Assembly (NCBI GenBank): GCA_958369225.1
Contig: CATXID010000006.1
Location: forward strand, 1 to 64,000
Length of the DNA: 64,000 bases
Direction: 5' to 3'
Origin: an uncultured Collinsella sp.
Lineage (GTDB): Bacteria > Actinomycetota > Coriobacteriia > Coriobacteriales > Coriobacteriaceae
Shown here: one piece after another, positions 50,853-60,041 of the stretch
Numbering within the stretch: the stretch's first letter is position 1
Layout of the letters: each line of letters opens with the position of its first letter
Notes under the pieces: model-generated
The model's database searches: none
What the model saw: the letters and a program-made list of their open reading frames with translations, nothing else
What the model was told of the DNA's origin: nothing
Program-made: the position numbers and the translations under genes

Positions 50853-52130
50853 CTAGTGCTGCGCGACGACAACGCCCAGGCCATCGGGAATGACGGCCAC
50901 CTTGGCATCGGCACCCTTCATCTCAAAGGCGAGCTTGAGCGCCTCCTCGAGGGTGTTGACCGGCGTCATGTGCATATCCTTAATCATCTGGTGATCGCAC
51001 AGGTCGGTGACCATGATCACAGGGTGATGCGCCAGGATGCGGGCGAAAATCTGGCTCGTCCACTGGTCGGGCAGGGTCTCGTCCTTAGGACGGTCGATGC
51101 AGGCGCGCTCAAACTCTGCCGGATCGTTGTCGGCGATGTTGTGATAAAAGCCCTCGCCACCGTGACCGTCGGCACAACCGGCGACATCGATGATCACGCC
51201 GCCCTCGGGAAGCGTGGCCTCGGCAGAGCACATGCCCTTCACAGCCTGGTAGATGTTCTGATCGAGCGGGTAGCCGCCGTTTGTGGTGATGGCGATCTCG
51301 CACTCGACGGGCTCAACGCCGGCAAGGCTCTTCACGAACTCGCAGCCAGCCTCGTGTGCCTTGTGGATGTCACCGGCGAAGGAGCCGATGACCTCATGCT
51401 TGCCGTTGAGCACCACGTTAAGCACAAAGGCAAGGTGAGCCATCTCGGCAGCGGCAAACATGTCCTCGCTCACGTGGTTGTGGCACAGGTTGCCGGCGCG
51501 CGAATGAGAATCGTTCACAAACCGGCCGTTGTGGTTGTACATGATGGTCTTGTAGCTGGCGATGCCGGGCAGGACGGACTTGCGGCTGCCGGAGAAACCA
51601 GCAAAGAAGTGCGGCTCAATAAAGCCCTCGGCAAGCAGCAGATCGCAATCGACGGCAATCTTATTGATGATGCACTCGCCACCAGAAGGCAGGGTGCCAA
51701 TCTTTTTCATCATGCTGTCGTCAGTCGCGACGTGCGTAACGATTTCCTCGTTGGCAACGATCTCCTCGCCGTACTTGTTGACGAGCTCCTCGTGCGTCGA
51801 CGGACGATGCATACCCGTAGCAACCAGAATGCGAACGCGCGCTTCAGGCGCAGCAGAATGGATGTGATGCAGCAGAATAGGCATCGTCACACGCGAGGGA
51901 ACGGGGCGCGTATGGTCGGAGCTAATGATGACAATATCCTTTTTGCCAGCACAAAGCTCCTCGAGCGAAGGCGAGCCATAAGGGTTGGCAAGCGACTCCT
52001 CTACCAGCTCTTCCTGCGATTTCGTGGTCTTAAACTCGTTTTGATGACCCTCCATCACACCCGCGAAGTTCTTATCCTCGAGCTCCAGATGCAACGTCTT
52101 GTGGTCAAACGGCAGTTCACATTCAAACAA
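50853..52130 (-). CDS. larA: Nickel-dependent lactate racemase LarA (or related 2-hydroxyacid epimerase)
   Basis: 425 residues from a TTG start at 52130, the usual family length of about 424; AAAGGAAGAGGG precedes it. The open frame continuing to 52475 crosses palindromes and is not counted. Features: SDHTRPVP with a catalytic His, GFIEPHFFAGFSGSRKSVLPG with His and the Lys that binds the pincer cofactor, then ITTNGGYPLDQNIYQ. It interconverts D- and L-lactate; relatives racemise other 2-hydroxy acids, so the substrate is likely but not certain. First gene of larA-larD, pointing toward larB-larC. Confidence 0.92.
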   Translation of the reverse strand: MFECELPFDHKTLHLELEDKNFAGVMEGHQNEFKTTKSQEELVEESLANPYGSPSLEELCAGKKDIVIISSDHTRPVPSRVTMPILLHHIHSAAPEARVRILVATGMHRPSTHEELVNKYGEEIVANEEIVTHVATDDSMMKKIGTLPSGGECIINKIAVDCDLLLAEGFIEPHFFAGFSGSRKSVLPGIASYKTIMYNHNGRFVNDSHSRAGNLCHNHVSEDMFAAAEMAHLAFVLNVVLNGKHEVIGSFAGDIHKAHEAGCEFVKSLAGVEPVECEIAITTNGGYPLDQNIYQAVKGMCSAEATLPEGGVIIDVAGCADGHGGEGFYHNIADNDPAEFERACIDRPKDETLPDQWTSQIFARILAHHPVIMVTDLCDHQMIKDMHMTPVNTLEEALKLAFEMKGADAKVAVIPDGLGVVVAQH

Positions 52131-52256
52131 TGACGAGCGCCCTCTTCCTTTCAACTGACACACTAGATAAACCGTTGGAAGGATACGCCGCTCACCGAAA
52201 AACTCCACCGTCCACCGACTCATTAACACAACGTTCATATTTGACCCACAGCAAAA

Positions 52257-52286
52257 CGGCCGCGATCCCAAACGGGACCGCGGCCG
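52257..52286 (-). terminator. Terminator of the ppc transcript
   Basis: CGGCCGCG-TCCC / GGGA-CGCGGCCG stem followed on the minus strand by TTTTGCTG. It is 310 bases beyond the ppc stop, with the 127-bp hairpin between. The stretch 52287-52446 between them holds no ORF with a ribosome-binding site. Confidence 0.65.
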
Positions 52287-52446
52287 CTGCAGTCGTAAGG
52301 TCAGAAGCGCCAAATGCATCTCAATCCCGATCGATAAGACGCGAGGCGCGAAGCGCCAAACGCGCCGCCGGGACAGACCCCATCCAAAACGCGCAAAGCG
52401 CGCCAGCTTTTCCCAGCCAGTAATCCGCCGAAGACCGGACATCGCA

Positions 52447-52573
52447 GGGCCCGCCATAGGTTTACTTTTTGGCACACTCCGCAGGACGCAAGAAGCCCTC
52501 GCCGCACGAAGTGCGCAGCGAGGGCTTCTTGCATGTCCGAGGACGTGCCAAAAAGTAAACCTATGGCGGACCC
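52447..52573. repeat. 127-bp hairpin, family C copy 2
   Basis: The same fold as copy 1: a 25-bp perfect outer stem (52451-52475 with 52545-52569, extendable by GGG/CCC), the stem CAAGAAGCCCTCGC / GCGAGGGCTTCTTG and the tip CGCAC-GAA-GTGCG. The stems differ from copy 1 at several paired positions, always with both partners changed. It begins 22 bases after the ppc stop. Confidence 0.9.
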
Positions 52574-52594
52574 GGACGACTACAGGGCTATCGA

Positions 52595-55408
52595 TTACCC
52601 CGTGTTTTGCAGTCCTGCCGAGACGCCGGTCACAGTCGAAAGAATCAGGCTCATGTACTCGGCCTTCTTCTCCTCGGCCATCTCGTCCTGGTTCATACGC
52701 ACCTCGCGAAGGGCGCGGACCTGGGCGATGGACAGGGCGTCGACGTAGGGGTTACGTACGCGAACGGCGCAGCCGAGCACGCGGCGGCGCTGCAGCGGCC
52801 ACTCGTCACCGACGATGGCAAGGACCCACTTACGCGTGAGCTGCATCTCGGTGAAGACCTTCTCGGACAGATCCTGGCGATCGCCCAGGTGCAGATACAT
52901 CTTGGCGATGCGCTGGTCGGTCTTGGCGATCGACATCTCAATGTTGTCGATAAAGGTGCGGAAGAACGGCCACTCCTGGTAGGCAGCCTTGAGCTGGTCA
53001 AGGTCGCCCAACTGCTCGCAGGCGGTGCCCAGGCCGTACCAAGCGGCCAGGTTAATGCGCGCCTGGCTCCAGCTGAAGATCCACGGAATGGTACGCAGGT
53101 CGTCGAGCGACTTGGCGCCCAAGCCGCGCTTGGCGGGACGCGAGCCGATCGGCAGCAGACCGACCTCGGTCAGCGGCGTCACGGTCGAGAACCACGGTGT
53201 AAAGTCCTCGGTGTTCAGCAGGTCCAGATAGCGCTCGTGGCTTGCGGCGTTGAGCTTCTCGGCCATATCCCAGAACTTCTGCGTGGTCTCGGTGTTGGTC
53301 TTCTCGACACTCGGGGCCGACTGCAAAAGCGTTGCGGCGGCAACGGACTCAACATGACGCTGAGCCAGCGTGCGGTTGCCGTAACGGGCAAAGATGACCT
53401 CGCCTTGCTCGGTGAGCTTAAAGAAGCAATTGACCGAACCCTTGGGCTGCGCCAGCACGGCCTTGTTGGCCGGGCCGCCGCCACGGCCCACGGCACCGCC
53501 GCGACCGTGCATGAGCACCAGGTCGATATCGTTCTTCTCGGCCCACTTGGCAATGCGCTCCTGCGCGGAGTGCAGCGCGAGCATGGCCGTGGTAGGACCG
53601 GCATCCTTGGAGGAGTCGGAATAGCCCAGCATGACCTCCATGCGGCGGTTGGTCTGGGCAAGGCGCTTTTGCACCACAGGCAGCGTAAGCATCTGGTCGA
53701 GCACGTCGACGCAGCCCTCGAGGTCCTCGAGCTGCTCGAACAGCGGGATCACGTCGAGCTCGGGGACATCCTCCTCGTGTGCAAAGGACAGGTGGGCAAG
53801 CTCAAAGACGTCGGCCACATGCTGGGCGCTCTTGGTGAACGAGATGATGTAGCGGTGCGCCATCTTCTTGCCGTAGCGCTTTTGGATGGAGCCGATGGCG
53901 CGGAAGGTGTCGATGACCTCGCGTGTCATGGGTTGCAGGTCGCCATGGATACCGTTCTCGTGGATATCCTTGAGGGCGCGGGCATGCACCACGGAGTGCT
54001 GACGGAACTCCATCTCGACCATATGGAAGCCGAAGGACTCGACCTGCCAGATGATGGTCTGAACCGGGCCGTAGGCGGCGCGGACGGCACCGCAGGCGGC
54101 CAGCGAGCGCTGGACAACGCGCAGGTCATCCAGGAACTCATCGGCGCTGTGGTACATGGTGTCGGTGATGCGACGCACGGTGGCGTTCAGGCGGTCGGCC
54201 ATGACGAGCATGACGGCGCGATGCGGCTCGTGCTCGGAGATCAGCTCGGCACGTGCGGTGTACTGGGTGCTCATCTCGACCTGATGGTTCCACAGGTTAA
54301 TGAGCTCGGCAGACGGCTTGCTGTAGGTGGCCTCGAGCGTCAGGTTGCGGCCGATGCGGCGGCACTTGTCCTCGAGCTTGAGCACCATGTGCGTAAAGTA
54401 CTTGGCGGCGACCTCGCGGCTCACCTTGGCGGTGACGTTGGGGTTGCCGTCACGGTCGGAGCCGATCCAGCTGCCGGGATGGAAGAATGCCGGGCACAGC
54501 GGCGGCACGGTACCGGCCTTATCACCCAGCACCCAGTCGTCAAAACGACGATAGATGACGGGGATAACGTCGAACAGCGTGTTATCGAAGATGTCGATGA
54601 TGGTATCGGCTTCCTCAACCGGCGTGGGCTTCTTCAACGCGATGGGGCTCGTGCGTACCAGGGCGTCGATCTCCTGCAGCATATGGCGCTCGTTCTCCAC
54701 CAGGTCAGAGCCGCCCAGACGCGGACGCTCCTCCAGCAGGTTGGAGATACGGCGAATCTTGCCCTCGACGGCCTTACGACGAGCCTCGGTGGGATGTGCG
54801 GTAAAGACAGGGTGGAACTCGAGCTTGTCGAGCAGCTCGTTGGCGCCCTCGACACCCATCTCGTTTACCAACTGGTGATAGGCGACGGTGAGTTCGTTAG
54901 CGGGATCGACCTCGGTATCGGTCGATGCGCCGGCCTCGCGCTCGCGCAGCTGCGCCACACGGTAGTTCTCCTCCGACAGGTTTGCCAGATGGAAGAAGCT
55001 CGTAAAGGCGCGGACAATGACCTGTTGCTTATCGAGCGGCAGGCTGTCGATCAGATCGACGACTTCGCGAAACGCCACGGCGGTGGGCTCGTCGGCAGTG
55101 GGCACGCCCTGCTCGTCAACGGACTCGTCGGCAGCGCGGCTACCAGGGTTGCCAGCATTGGCCACAATCTCGGCTGTTAAAATCTTGTCGAACAGGTCCG
55201 CGATCTCGGGATCATACTCGCTAAGCACACGGCGCTCCAGGCGCAGGAACAGCGCCAGATTATCGCGCAGCTCCTCGGGAATCTCGATCTCGGCGAGACG
55301 CTCCCTGGACTCGGCATTCGAGCCGATTCGGTTAACGAGGCGGTTGACCACGGCAGCGACACGCGCCGCGGCTTCGGGTACAGACTGGTTGCTTAGGTTC
55401 TCAGCCAC
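52595..55408 (-). CDS. ppc: Phosphoenolpyruvate carboxylase
   Basis: 937 residues, full length. It makes oxaloacetate from PEP and bicarbonate, refilling the TCA pathway for anaerobic succinate or amino acid synthesis. VFTAHPTEARRKA holds the catalytic His, GYSDSSKDAG the Lys, MHGRGGAVGRGGGPA the Gly-rich loop, and the chain ends in the family's invariant QNTG. Start: GTG at 55408 has GGGAGG four bases upstream; the ATG at 55420 has its AGGAGG only one base away and is less likely. Single gene. Confidence 0.95.
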   Translation of the reverse strand: MAENLSNQSVPEAAARVAAVVNRLVNRIGSNAESRERLAEIEIPEELRDNLALFLRLERRVLSEYDPEIADLFDKILTAEIVANAGNPGSRAADESVDEQGVPTADEPTAVAFREVVDLIDSLPLDKQQVIVRAFTSFFHLANLSEENYRVAQLREREAGASTDTEVDPANELTVAYHQLVNEMGVEGANELLDKLEFHPVFTAHPTEARRKAVEGKIRRISNLLEERPRLGGSDLVENERHMLQEIDALVRTSPIALKKPTPVEEADTIIDIFDNTLFDVIPVIYRRFDDWVLGDKAGTVPPLCPAFFHPGSWIGSDRDGNPNVTAKVSREVAAKYFTHMVLKLEDKCRRIGRNLTLEATYSKPSAELINLWNHQVEMSTQYTARAELISEHEPHRAVMLVMADRLNATVRRITDTMYHSADEFLDDLRVVQRSLAACGAVRAAYGPVQTIIWQVESFGFHMVEMEFRQHSVVHARALKDIHENGIHGDLQPMTREVIDTFRAIGSIQKRYGKKMAHRYIISFTKSAQHVADVFELAHLSFAHEEDVPELDVIPLFEQLEDLEGCVDVLDQMLTLPVVQKRLAQTNRRMEVMLGYSDSSKDAGPTTAMLALHSAQERIAKWAEKNDIDLVLMHGRGGAVGRGGGPANKAVLAQPKGSVNCFFKLTEQGEVIFARYGNRTLAQRHVESVAAATLLQSAPSVEKTNTETTQKFWDMAEKLNAASHERYLDLLNTEDFTPWFSTVTPLTEVGLLPIGSRPAKRGLGAKSLDDLRTIPWIFSWSQARINLAAWYGLGTACEQLGDLDQLKAAYQEWPFFRTFIDNIEMSIAKTDQRIAKMYLHLGDRQDLSEKVFTEMQLTRKWVLAIVGDEWPLQRRRVLGCAVRVRNPYVDALSIAQVRALREVRMNQDEMAEEKKAEYMSLILSTVTGVSAGLQNTG

Positions 55409-55572
55409 GTTTCCTCCCATTCCTCCTTCTATGCACGTAACATGCGGTATTTATTATAGGCACTCGGCAAAAACTTTCGAAGCTGATTGCGCTTTACCAC
55501 ACAAAAGTATTTTCTGCATTGCAAGGCTTTTTGCCCCAAATGGTCGTATTTCTCGGTGGACGGCATATACAA

Positions 55573-55608
55573 ACGGGGGCATTCCGCATAAATGCGAAAC
55601 ACCCCCGT
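55573..55608 (-). terminator. Terminator of hisS
   Basis: ACGGGGG / CCCCCGT outer stem with further GCAT/ATGC pairing; TTGTAT follows on the minus strand. Sixty bases beyond the hisS stop codon. Confidence 0.8.
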
Positions 55609-55666
55609 AACAATCGCTCCCCATGAGCAGGGCACGTTAACAGGCCCGCAGCTCAAAAAACATGCG

Positions 55667-56980
55667 CTACAGGCGCTCGCGAACCGCCTCGACCACGTTG
55701 GCCAAATCGACGAGAACCTCGTCGTGACTCTGCATGTCGCGCACCTTGACCTTGCCGGCGGCAAGCTCGTCGCCGCCCAAGACCAAAATGAGCTTGGCAC
55801 CCACCTTGTCGGCCTGCTTAAACTGGGCCTTGAGCGAACGGCCCTGATAGTCGGCCTCGGTCACAATCCCTGCAGCGCGAAGCTGCTGCGTAATGGTAAA
55901 GACGTTCTGACGCAGCTCCTTGCCGGCGTTGGCAACGTAGACGCACGGGACCTCCTCGGCACCCAGGTCGCTGCCAAAGGCCTGCAGGGCCAGCAGGGCG
56001 CGCTCAAAGCCGACGGCAAAGCCGACGCCCGCCGTGGGCTTGCCGCCCTCGAGCTCGACCAAGCCGTCATAGCGACCGCCGCCACCGATGGAGCCGACAC
56101 CGGCGCCGGGAGCCTCGACCTCAAAGACAGTACGGGTGTAGTAGTCCAGGCCGCGCACCAGGGTGGGATCCTCAACATACTCGATACCGGCGGCGTCCAG
56201 ATAGTGCTTGACTTGCTCGTAGTGCTCGCGGCACTCGTCGCACAGGTTGTCGCCCATCAGCGGGGCGTCGGCCATGATCTCGCGGCAGTGGTCGTTCTTG
56301 CAGTCGAAGGCGCGCAGCGGGTTGAGCTCGGCGCGCTCGCGGCACTCGTCGCACATCTCGTCGGCGTGATCGAGAATGAACTGCTTAACCTGCTCGCGGT
56401 ATGCCGGACGGCACTGCGCATCGCCCATCGAGTTAATAAGCAGACGGAGCTTGGACAGATCGAAGCCCAGGCGCTTGTAGAACTCCATGAGCATGATGAT
56501 GCACTCGGCGTCTGCCGCCGGATCGGGAGCGCCGAGCCACTCGATGCCCACCTGGTGGAACTGGCGCAGGCGACCCTTCTGAGGACGCTCGCCGCGGAAC
56601 ATGGCCTCGGCGTAATAGGCCTTAAACGGCGTGGAGCCCTGGGGCACCAGGTTGTTCTCCACGACGGCGCGCACCACACCGGCTGTGCCCTCGGGACGAA
56701 GGGCCAGGCGCTGCTTGGGCTTGAGCTTGGTATCGGTACCCTCGGTAAAGACGCGCTCCAGGTTGGCGCCGCTAAACACGCGGAACATCTCCTTGCGCAC
56801 GACGTCGGTCGACTGGCCGATACCGTGAACAAACACGTCCACCTGCTCGATCGCGGGCGTCTCGATGGGCTTAAAGCCAAACGGCTCGAACACGCCGGCA
56901 GCGATCTGCTGCATCTTTTGCCAGGCGCGCATCTCGGCGCCGATAAGGTCGCGGGTTCCCTCCGCCTTCTGTGCCTGCAT
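55667..56980 (-). CDS. hisS: Histidyl-tRNA synthetase
   Basis: 437 residues, class II synthetase. Motif 2 LRPEGTAGVVRA, the histidine-binding GLDYYTRTVFEV and motif 3 region VGFAVGFERALLAL are present, plus the C-terminal anticodon domain (from about 335). A Cys-rich stretch (CDECRERAEL, CKNDHC, CDECREHY, about 200-250) looks like a zinc site, which occurs in only part of the family. Start ATG 56980 with AAAGG nine bases upstream; TTG at 56986 is an alternative. Here it is separate from aspS, with which it is often paired. Confidence 0.96.
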   Translation of the reverse strand: MQAQKAEGTRDLIGAEMRAWQKMQQIAAGVFEPFGFKPIETPAIEQVDVFVHGIGQSTDVVRKEMFRVFSGANLERVFTEGTDTKLKPKQRLALRPEGTAGVVRAVVENNLVPQGSTPFKAYYAEAMFRGERPQKGRLRQFHQVGIEWLGAPDPAADAECIIMLMEFYKRLGFDLSKLRLLINSMGDAQCRPAYREQVKQFILDHADEMCDECRERAELNPLRAFDCKNDHCREIMADAPLMGDNLCDECREHYEQVKHYLDAAGIEYVEDPTLVRGLDYYTRTVFEVEAPGAGVGSIGGGGRYDGLVELEGGKPTAGVGFAVGFERALLALQAFGSDLGAEEVPCVYVANAGKELRQNVFTITQQLRAAGIVTEADYQGRSLKAQFKQADKVGAKLILVLGGDELAAGKVKVRDMQSHDEVLVDLANVVEAVRERL

Positions 56981-57038
56981 GGGCAAACACCTTTCTTTTG
57001 TATCGCGTCATAGGTAGTGGTCATTATACGGCACAAAA

Positions 57039-57112
57039 ACAAAACGCGGCGGCGCGTCTGACCGAACGAGGGTATGGGGGCTCGTTCGGCCAGACGCGCC
57101 GCCGCGTTTTGT
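57039..57112 (-). terminator. Long GC-rich terminator of the MFS gene
   Basis: A stem of about 30 bp (ACAAAACGCGGCGGCGCGTC with its complement ending GCCGCGTTTTGT, one mismatch) followed on the minus strand by TTTTTGTG. It touches the family D hairpin. Confidence 0.75.
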
Positions 57113-57175
57113 GATCCGCTTTCCTCCGTCCCCTTCGGATCACGTGATCTGTTGGGGACGGAGGAAAGCGGATCA
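57112..57175. repeat. Palindrome family D, full hairpin
   Basis: 22-bp perfect stem from TGATCCGCTTTCCTCC to GGAGGAAAGCGGATCA; the 20-nt loop holds GATCACGTGATC. It lies between the MFS stop codon (57285) and the terminator at 57039. A lone arm occurs at 25688. Confidence 0.88.
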
Positions 57176-57284
57176 TTTCGTAGGCCCATGGCCGCCTTGG
57201 AAACCGAATGATGGTACGAGCATCCATTCGGCTTCCAGAGCAGCCACGGACAGAACGGGGCGAACAGAAAAGAGCGACGGACGT

Positions 57285-58589
57285 CTACTCTCCCGCCACG
57301 CTCGCGCGCAGCTTGGCGGCGATGGGCTCGGATGCCAGCAGGAACACGAGCATGACCACAGAGCACGCCAGGCACACAATCCAGGCGCTCGCAAAGGAGC
57401 CCGTGGCATCGAACAGCACGCCCGAGACGATGGCGCCCACGGTGCCGCCGACCATCTCGAGCGAGGTAATGGTGCCCGTGACCTTGCCGAGGTCGGCCAT
57501 GCCAAACTGCTTGGACGCGGCAATGGTAGGCGTGATGGTGCCCATGCACGTTCCGACACCAAAGCTCACGGCAGCCACGATGGGACCAAGATCGGTCGCG
57601 GGGAAGCACAGGGCAACGCAAGCGATAATGCACGCAACGGATCCCAGCACGTTGCCAAAGCGCAGGCCAAAGCGATCGTAGATGGCGCCGAGCGAAATCT
57701 TGGCGATAACGACGGTGACCATATAGGCCGAAAGCACCGTACCGGCCCACATGGGGTCGTGACCACCCGTGACGATCTTGGCGCCGTTGACAGTAACGCT
57801 CGTCATGTTGGTAACCTGGTTGGGCAAGATGGCGCCGTTAACGAGCCCCATAAAGAGGAAGGCGACGACAAGCAGCCAAAACGCCGGGCTCTTCTTGATG
57901 CGAGACCAGCCAACGTTAACCTCAGGAGCCGTGTGCTCGTCCTTGTCGCCGGCCATCGAGACGGACGGATCGCCCGGGTTCTCGCCGAGCGGCTTCAGGC
58001 CGATCTCGGAAGGCTTGGTGCGGAAGGAATAGGCCGTGATGGGCAGCGCCGCCACCATGCAGATAACCGCGAGCGCCAGGAAGGCGGAACGCCAGCCAAC
58101 GCTCACGATAAGCGAACTCACGACGGGAGACAGAATAGCGCCGCCAAAGCCCGAACCCGAAAGTGCGATGGAGATGGCAAGGCCTCGCTTGGCCGTAAAC
58201 CAGTTGGCGGTCACCAGGCTAATGAGCAGACGGGTCGAGGCAACGGCAAAGCAGCCCGAGACGGCAAAGAGCACGTAGACCTGCCACAGCTCACCGACAA
58301 AGCTCATGCCGACAAGAACGGCAGAGGTGGCGATTACAGTGAGGGAGCCCAAAACACGGCCGCTTACTTTATCGGCAACATGGCCAATGACAAGTGAGCC
58401 GATAACGCTCACCACGGTGGAGATGGCGTTGGAGATGTTGTACTGCGCAAGCGTGATCCCGAGGTCGCTGACGATGAGCGGCTGAAACAAGCTCATGCAG
58501 TTAACGAAAATGGTGTAGCACGTGGCCATGATCACAAAGCCGGAGGCCACAACAAGCCAACCGGGGAAGAACTTACGTTGCTGGGACAT
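57285..58589 (-). CDS. MFS transporter, OFA-like (organic anion) group
   Basis: 434 residues, 12 hydrophobic segments with a central loop (about 190-215, acidic). N-terminus FFPGWLVVASGF and the helix 4-5 region TANWFTAKRGLAISIALSGSGFGG are typical of the oxalate/formate antiporter-like subgroup, which takes up or exchanges small organic anions. It follows an M20 peptidase gene by 40 bp on the same strand, so it may import that enzyme's substrate or export its product. ATG with AAAAGGA upstream. Confidence 0.87.
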   Translation of the reverse strand: MSQQRKFFPGWLVVASGFVIMATCYTIFVNCMSLFQPLIVSDLGITLAQYNISNAISTVVSVIGSLVIGHVADKVSGRVLGSLTVIATSAVLVGMSFVGELWQVYVLFAVSGCFAVASTRLLISLVTANWFTAKRGLAISIALSGSGFGGAILSPVVSSLIVSVGWRSAFLALAVICMVAALPITAYSFRTKPSEIGLKPLGENPGDPSVSMAGDKDEHTAPEVNVGWSRIKKSPAFWLLVVAFLFMGLVNGAILPNQVTNMTSVTVNGAKIVTGGHDPMWAGTVLSAYMVTVVIAKISLGAIYDRFGLRFGNVLGSVACIIACVALCFPATDLGPIVAAVSFGVGTCMGTITPTIAASKQFGMADLGKVTGTITSLEMVGGTVGAIVSGVLFDATGSFASAWIVCLACSVVMLVFLLASEPIAAKLRASVAGE

Positions 58590-58629
58590 ACTGTTCCTTT
58601 TTTAAACAAACGAGTAGCAAGATTGGGTG

Positions 58630-59925
58630 CTACCGGTGGTCGGCGATGTAGCCCAAAGCGACCGCCGTGTAAGCCGCGGCGCCAAGGGGAAGCTCGGCAT
58701 CGCTAAAACGTGCCTTGGGATGATGCTGAGCAAAATGCTCGTCCGTATCAGTCACGGCAGCGCCCACGGTAAAGTACGCACTCGGGATCTCGCTCGAAAT
58801 CAACGCGAAGTCCTCACTCGCCATGGCGTGGAACAGCGGCAGGAAGGCGGCCTTGGGCAGCACCGCGCCCACGTAGCCAAGCGACGCCTGCGTCATATCG
58901 TCATCGAGTACGAGCGGGGGAACATCCGAGAGCGTCTCAATGGTCGCCGGCGTGCGATACGTTGTAGCTACGCCATTGACGACCTCCGCGATGCGGGTCT
59001 TGAGGTGCTCCATGAGCTCGACATCGAAGCCACGCAGCGTTCCCTCGAGCACACAAGTGTCGGGGATGACATTTGCGGCCTGACCGCCGGCGAACTTACC
59101 CACGGTCAGTGCGACCTCCTTGGCCGCCGGCACTTCGCGAGCAATGAGCTCCTGAAGTGCCAGATGCACGTGCACACCCGCCGTAATGGGGTCGATGCAG
59201 ATCTCGGGGCTCGAGCCATGACCGCCCTTGCCCTGCAGCGTGATGCGGAAACCGTACACGCCCGAGAGCGCCGGGCTGCCGTAAAGCACCAGGCCAAGCG
59301 GCGACTGGCTATTGACATGCATGGCAAAGGCGACCTGAGGGCGCGGGTTCTGCAGCAGACCGTCGGCGATGGCGGCGCGGGCACCCTCAAAGGTTTCCTC
59401 GCCCGGCTGGAACAGCAGCTTAACCGTGGCGTTGGCATCAACAAGCTCAGTCTCGCGCGCTTTGAGCATACGAGCCGCACCAAGCAGCGCCGTCGCGTGC
59501 ATATCGTGACCGCAAGCGTGCATGCAGCCGTTGGTGGATGCAAAGGGCTCGCCCGACTCCTCGGCAACGGGCAGGGCGTCCATGTCGCCACGAAGCATGA
59601 TGACCGTACCGGCCTGTTCGTCCGTGCAGACGTCATTGCCCTGGGCCGCGGCGGCACCGGCGCCGACAAGGCCCACAACGCAGGAACCATCAACGAGCGT
59701 GGCAAATGGGATGTCCATCTCGGTCAGGCGCGCTTGGATATACGCAGAGGTCTGTGGGAGGCTATTACCCAGCTCGGGCATCTGGTGGAGATCGTGTCGC
59801 CACGCAGCGAGCTCGTCTGCAAAAGCCTGAGCTTCTGCAACAAGACCGTCACCGATAGCGGTCTGCGCCGCTGCGGTGGCCTTGGGCACTGATTGCGGTT
59901 GAAGATCGGACAAAGCTGGTGCCAT
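58630..59925 (-). CDS. M20 family metallo-amidohydrolase
   Basis: 431 residues of the M20D/amidohydrolase type (hippurate hydrolase, aminoacylase, aminobenzoyl-glutamate hydrolase). MLRGDMDALPVAE, CMHACGHDMHATALLG with metal-binding Cys and His, LLFQPGEETFEGA with the Glu, and GKGGHGSSPEICIDP with the dimer His. It removes an acyl or aryl group from an N-acylated amino acid. Start ATG 59925 with TGGAGGG upstream; the frame to 59979 is rejected. Co-transcribed with the MFS gene. Confidence 0.9.
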   Translation of the reverse strand: MAPALSDLQPQSVPKATAAAQTAIGDGLVAEAQAFADELAAWRHDLHQMPELGNSLPQTSAYIQARLTEMDIPFATLVDGSCVVGLVGAGAAAAQGNDVCTDEQAGTVIMLRGDMDALPVAEESGEPFASTNGCMHACGHDMHATALLGAARMLKARETELVDANATVKLLFQPGEETFEGARAAIADGLLQNPRPQVAFAMHVNSQSPLGLVLYGSPALSGVYGFRITLQGKGGHGSSPEICIDPITAGVHVHLALQELIAREVPAAKEVALTVGKFAGGQAANVIPDTCVLEGTLRGFDVELMEHLKTRIAEVVNGVATTYRTPATIETLSDVPPLVLDDDMTQASLGYVGAVLPKAAFLPLFHAMASEDFALISSEIPSAYFTVGAAVTDTDEHFAQHHPKARFSDAELPLGAAAYTAVALGYIADHR

Positions 59926-60010
59926 AGATGCCCTCCAGTATCGTTTTTGCAGCAAGCACTTTGATAGCGTAAAGTGCAAGGTACTACTTTAAGGGCGAGG
60001 CATAAAAAAT

Positions 60011-60029
60011 GCCGCCCCGGGAGGGCGGC
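60011..60029 (-). terminator. Terminator of the DMT permease gene
   Basis: GCCGCCC / GGGCGGC with five-base loop; ATTTTTTATG follows on the minus strand. Confidence 0.9.
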
Positions 60030-60041
60030 GCAACAAGTTGT

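Noticed and set aside
52131..52475. N-terminal extension of LarA to 540 residues
   Set aside because: The extra part crosses a terminator-like stem and a long palindrome, and the shorter form from TTG 52130 has the right family length and a ribosome-binding site.
52607..55180. 857-codon open frame opposite ppc
   Set aside because: Antisense shadow of phosphoenolpyruvate carboxylase, whose catalytic motifs are intact.
56257..57750. 497-codon minus-strand frame spanning hisS and the MFS gene
   Set aside because: It crosses the intergenic hairpins in a frame different from both real genes and shows no domain.
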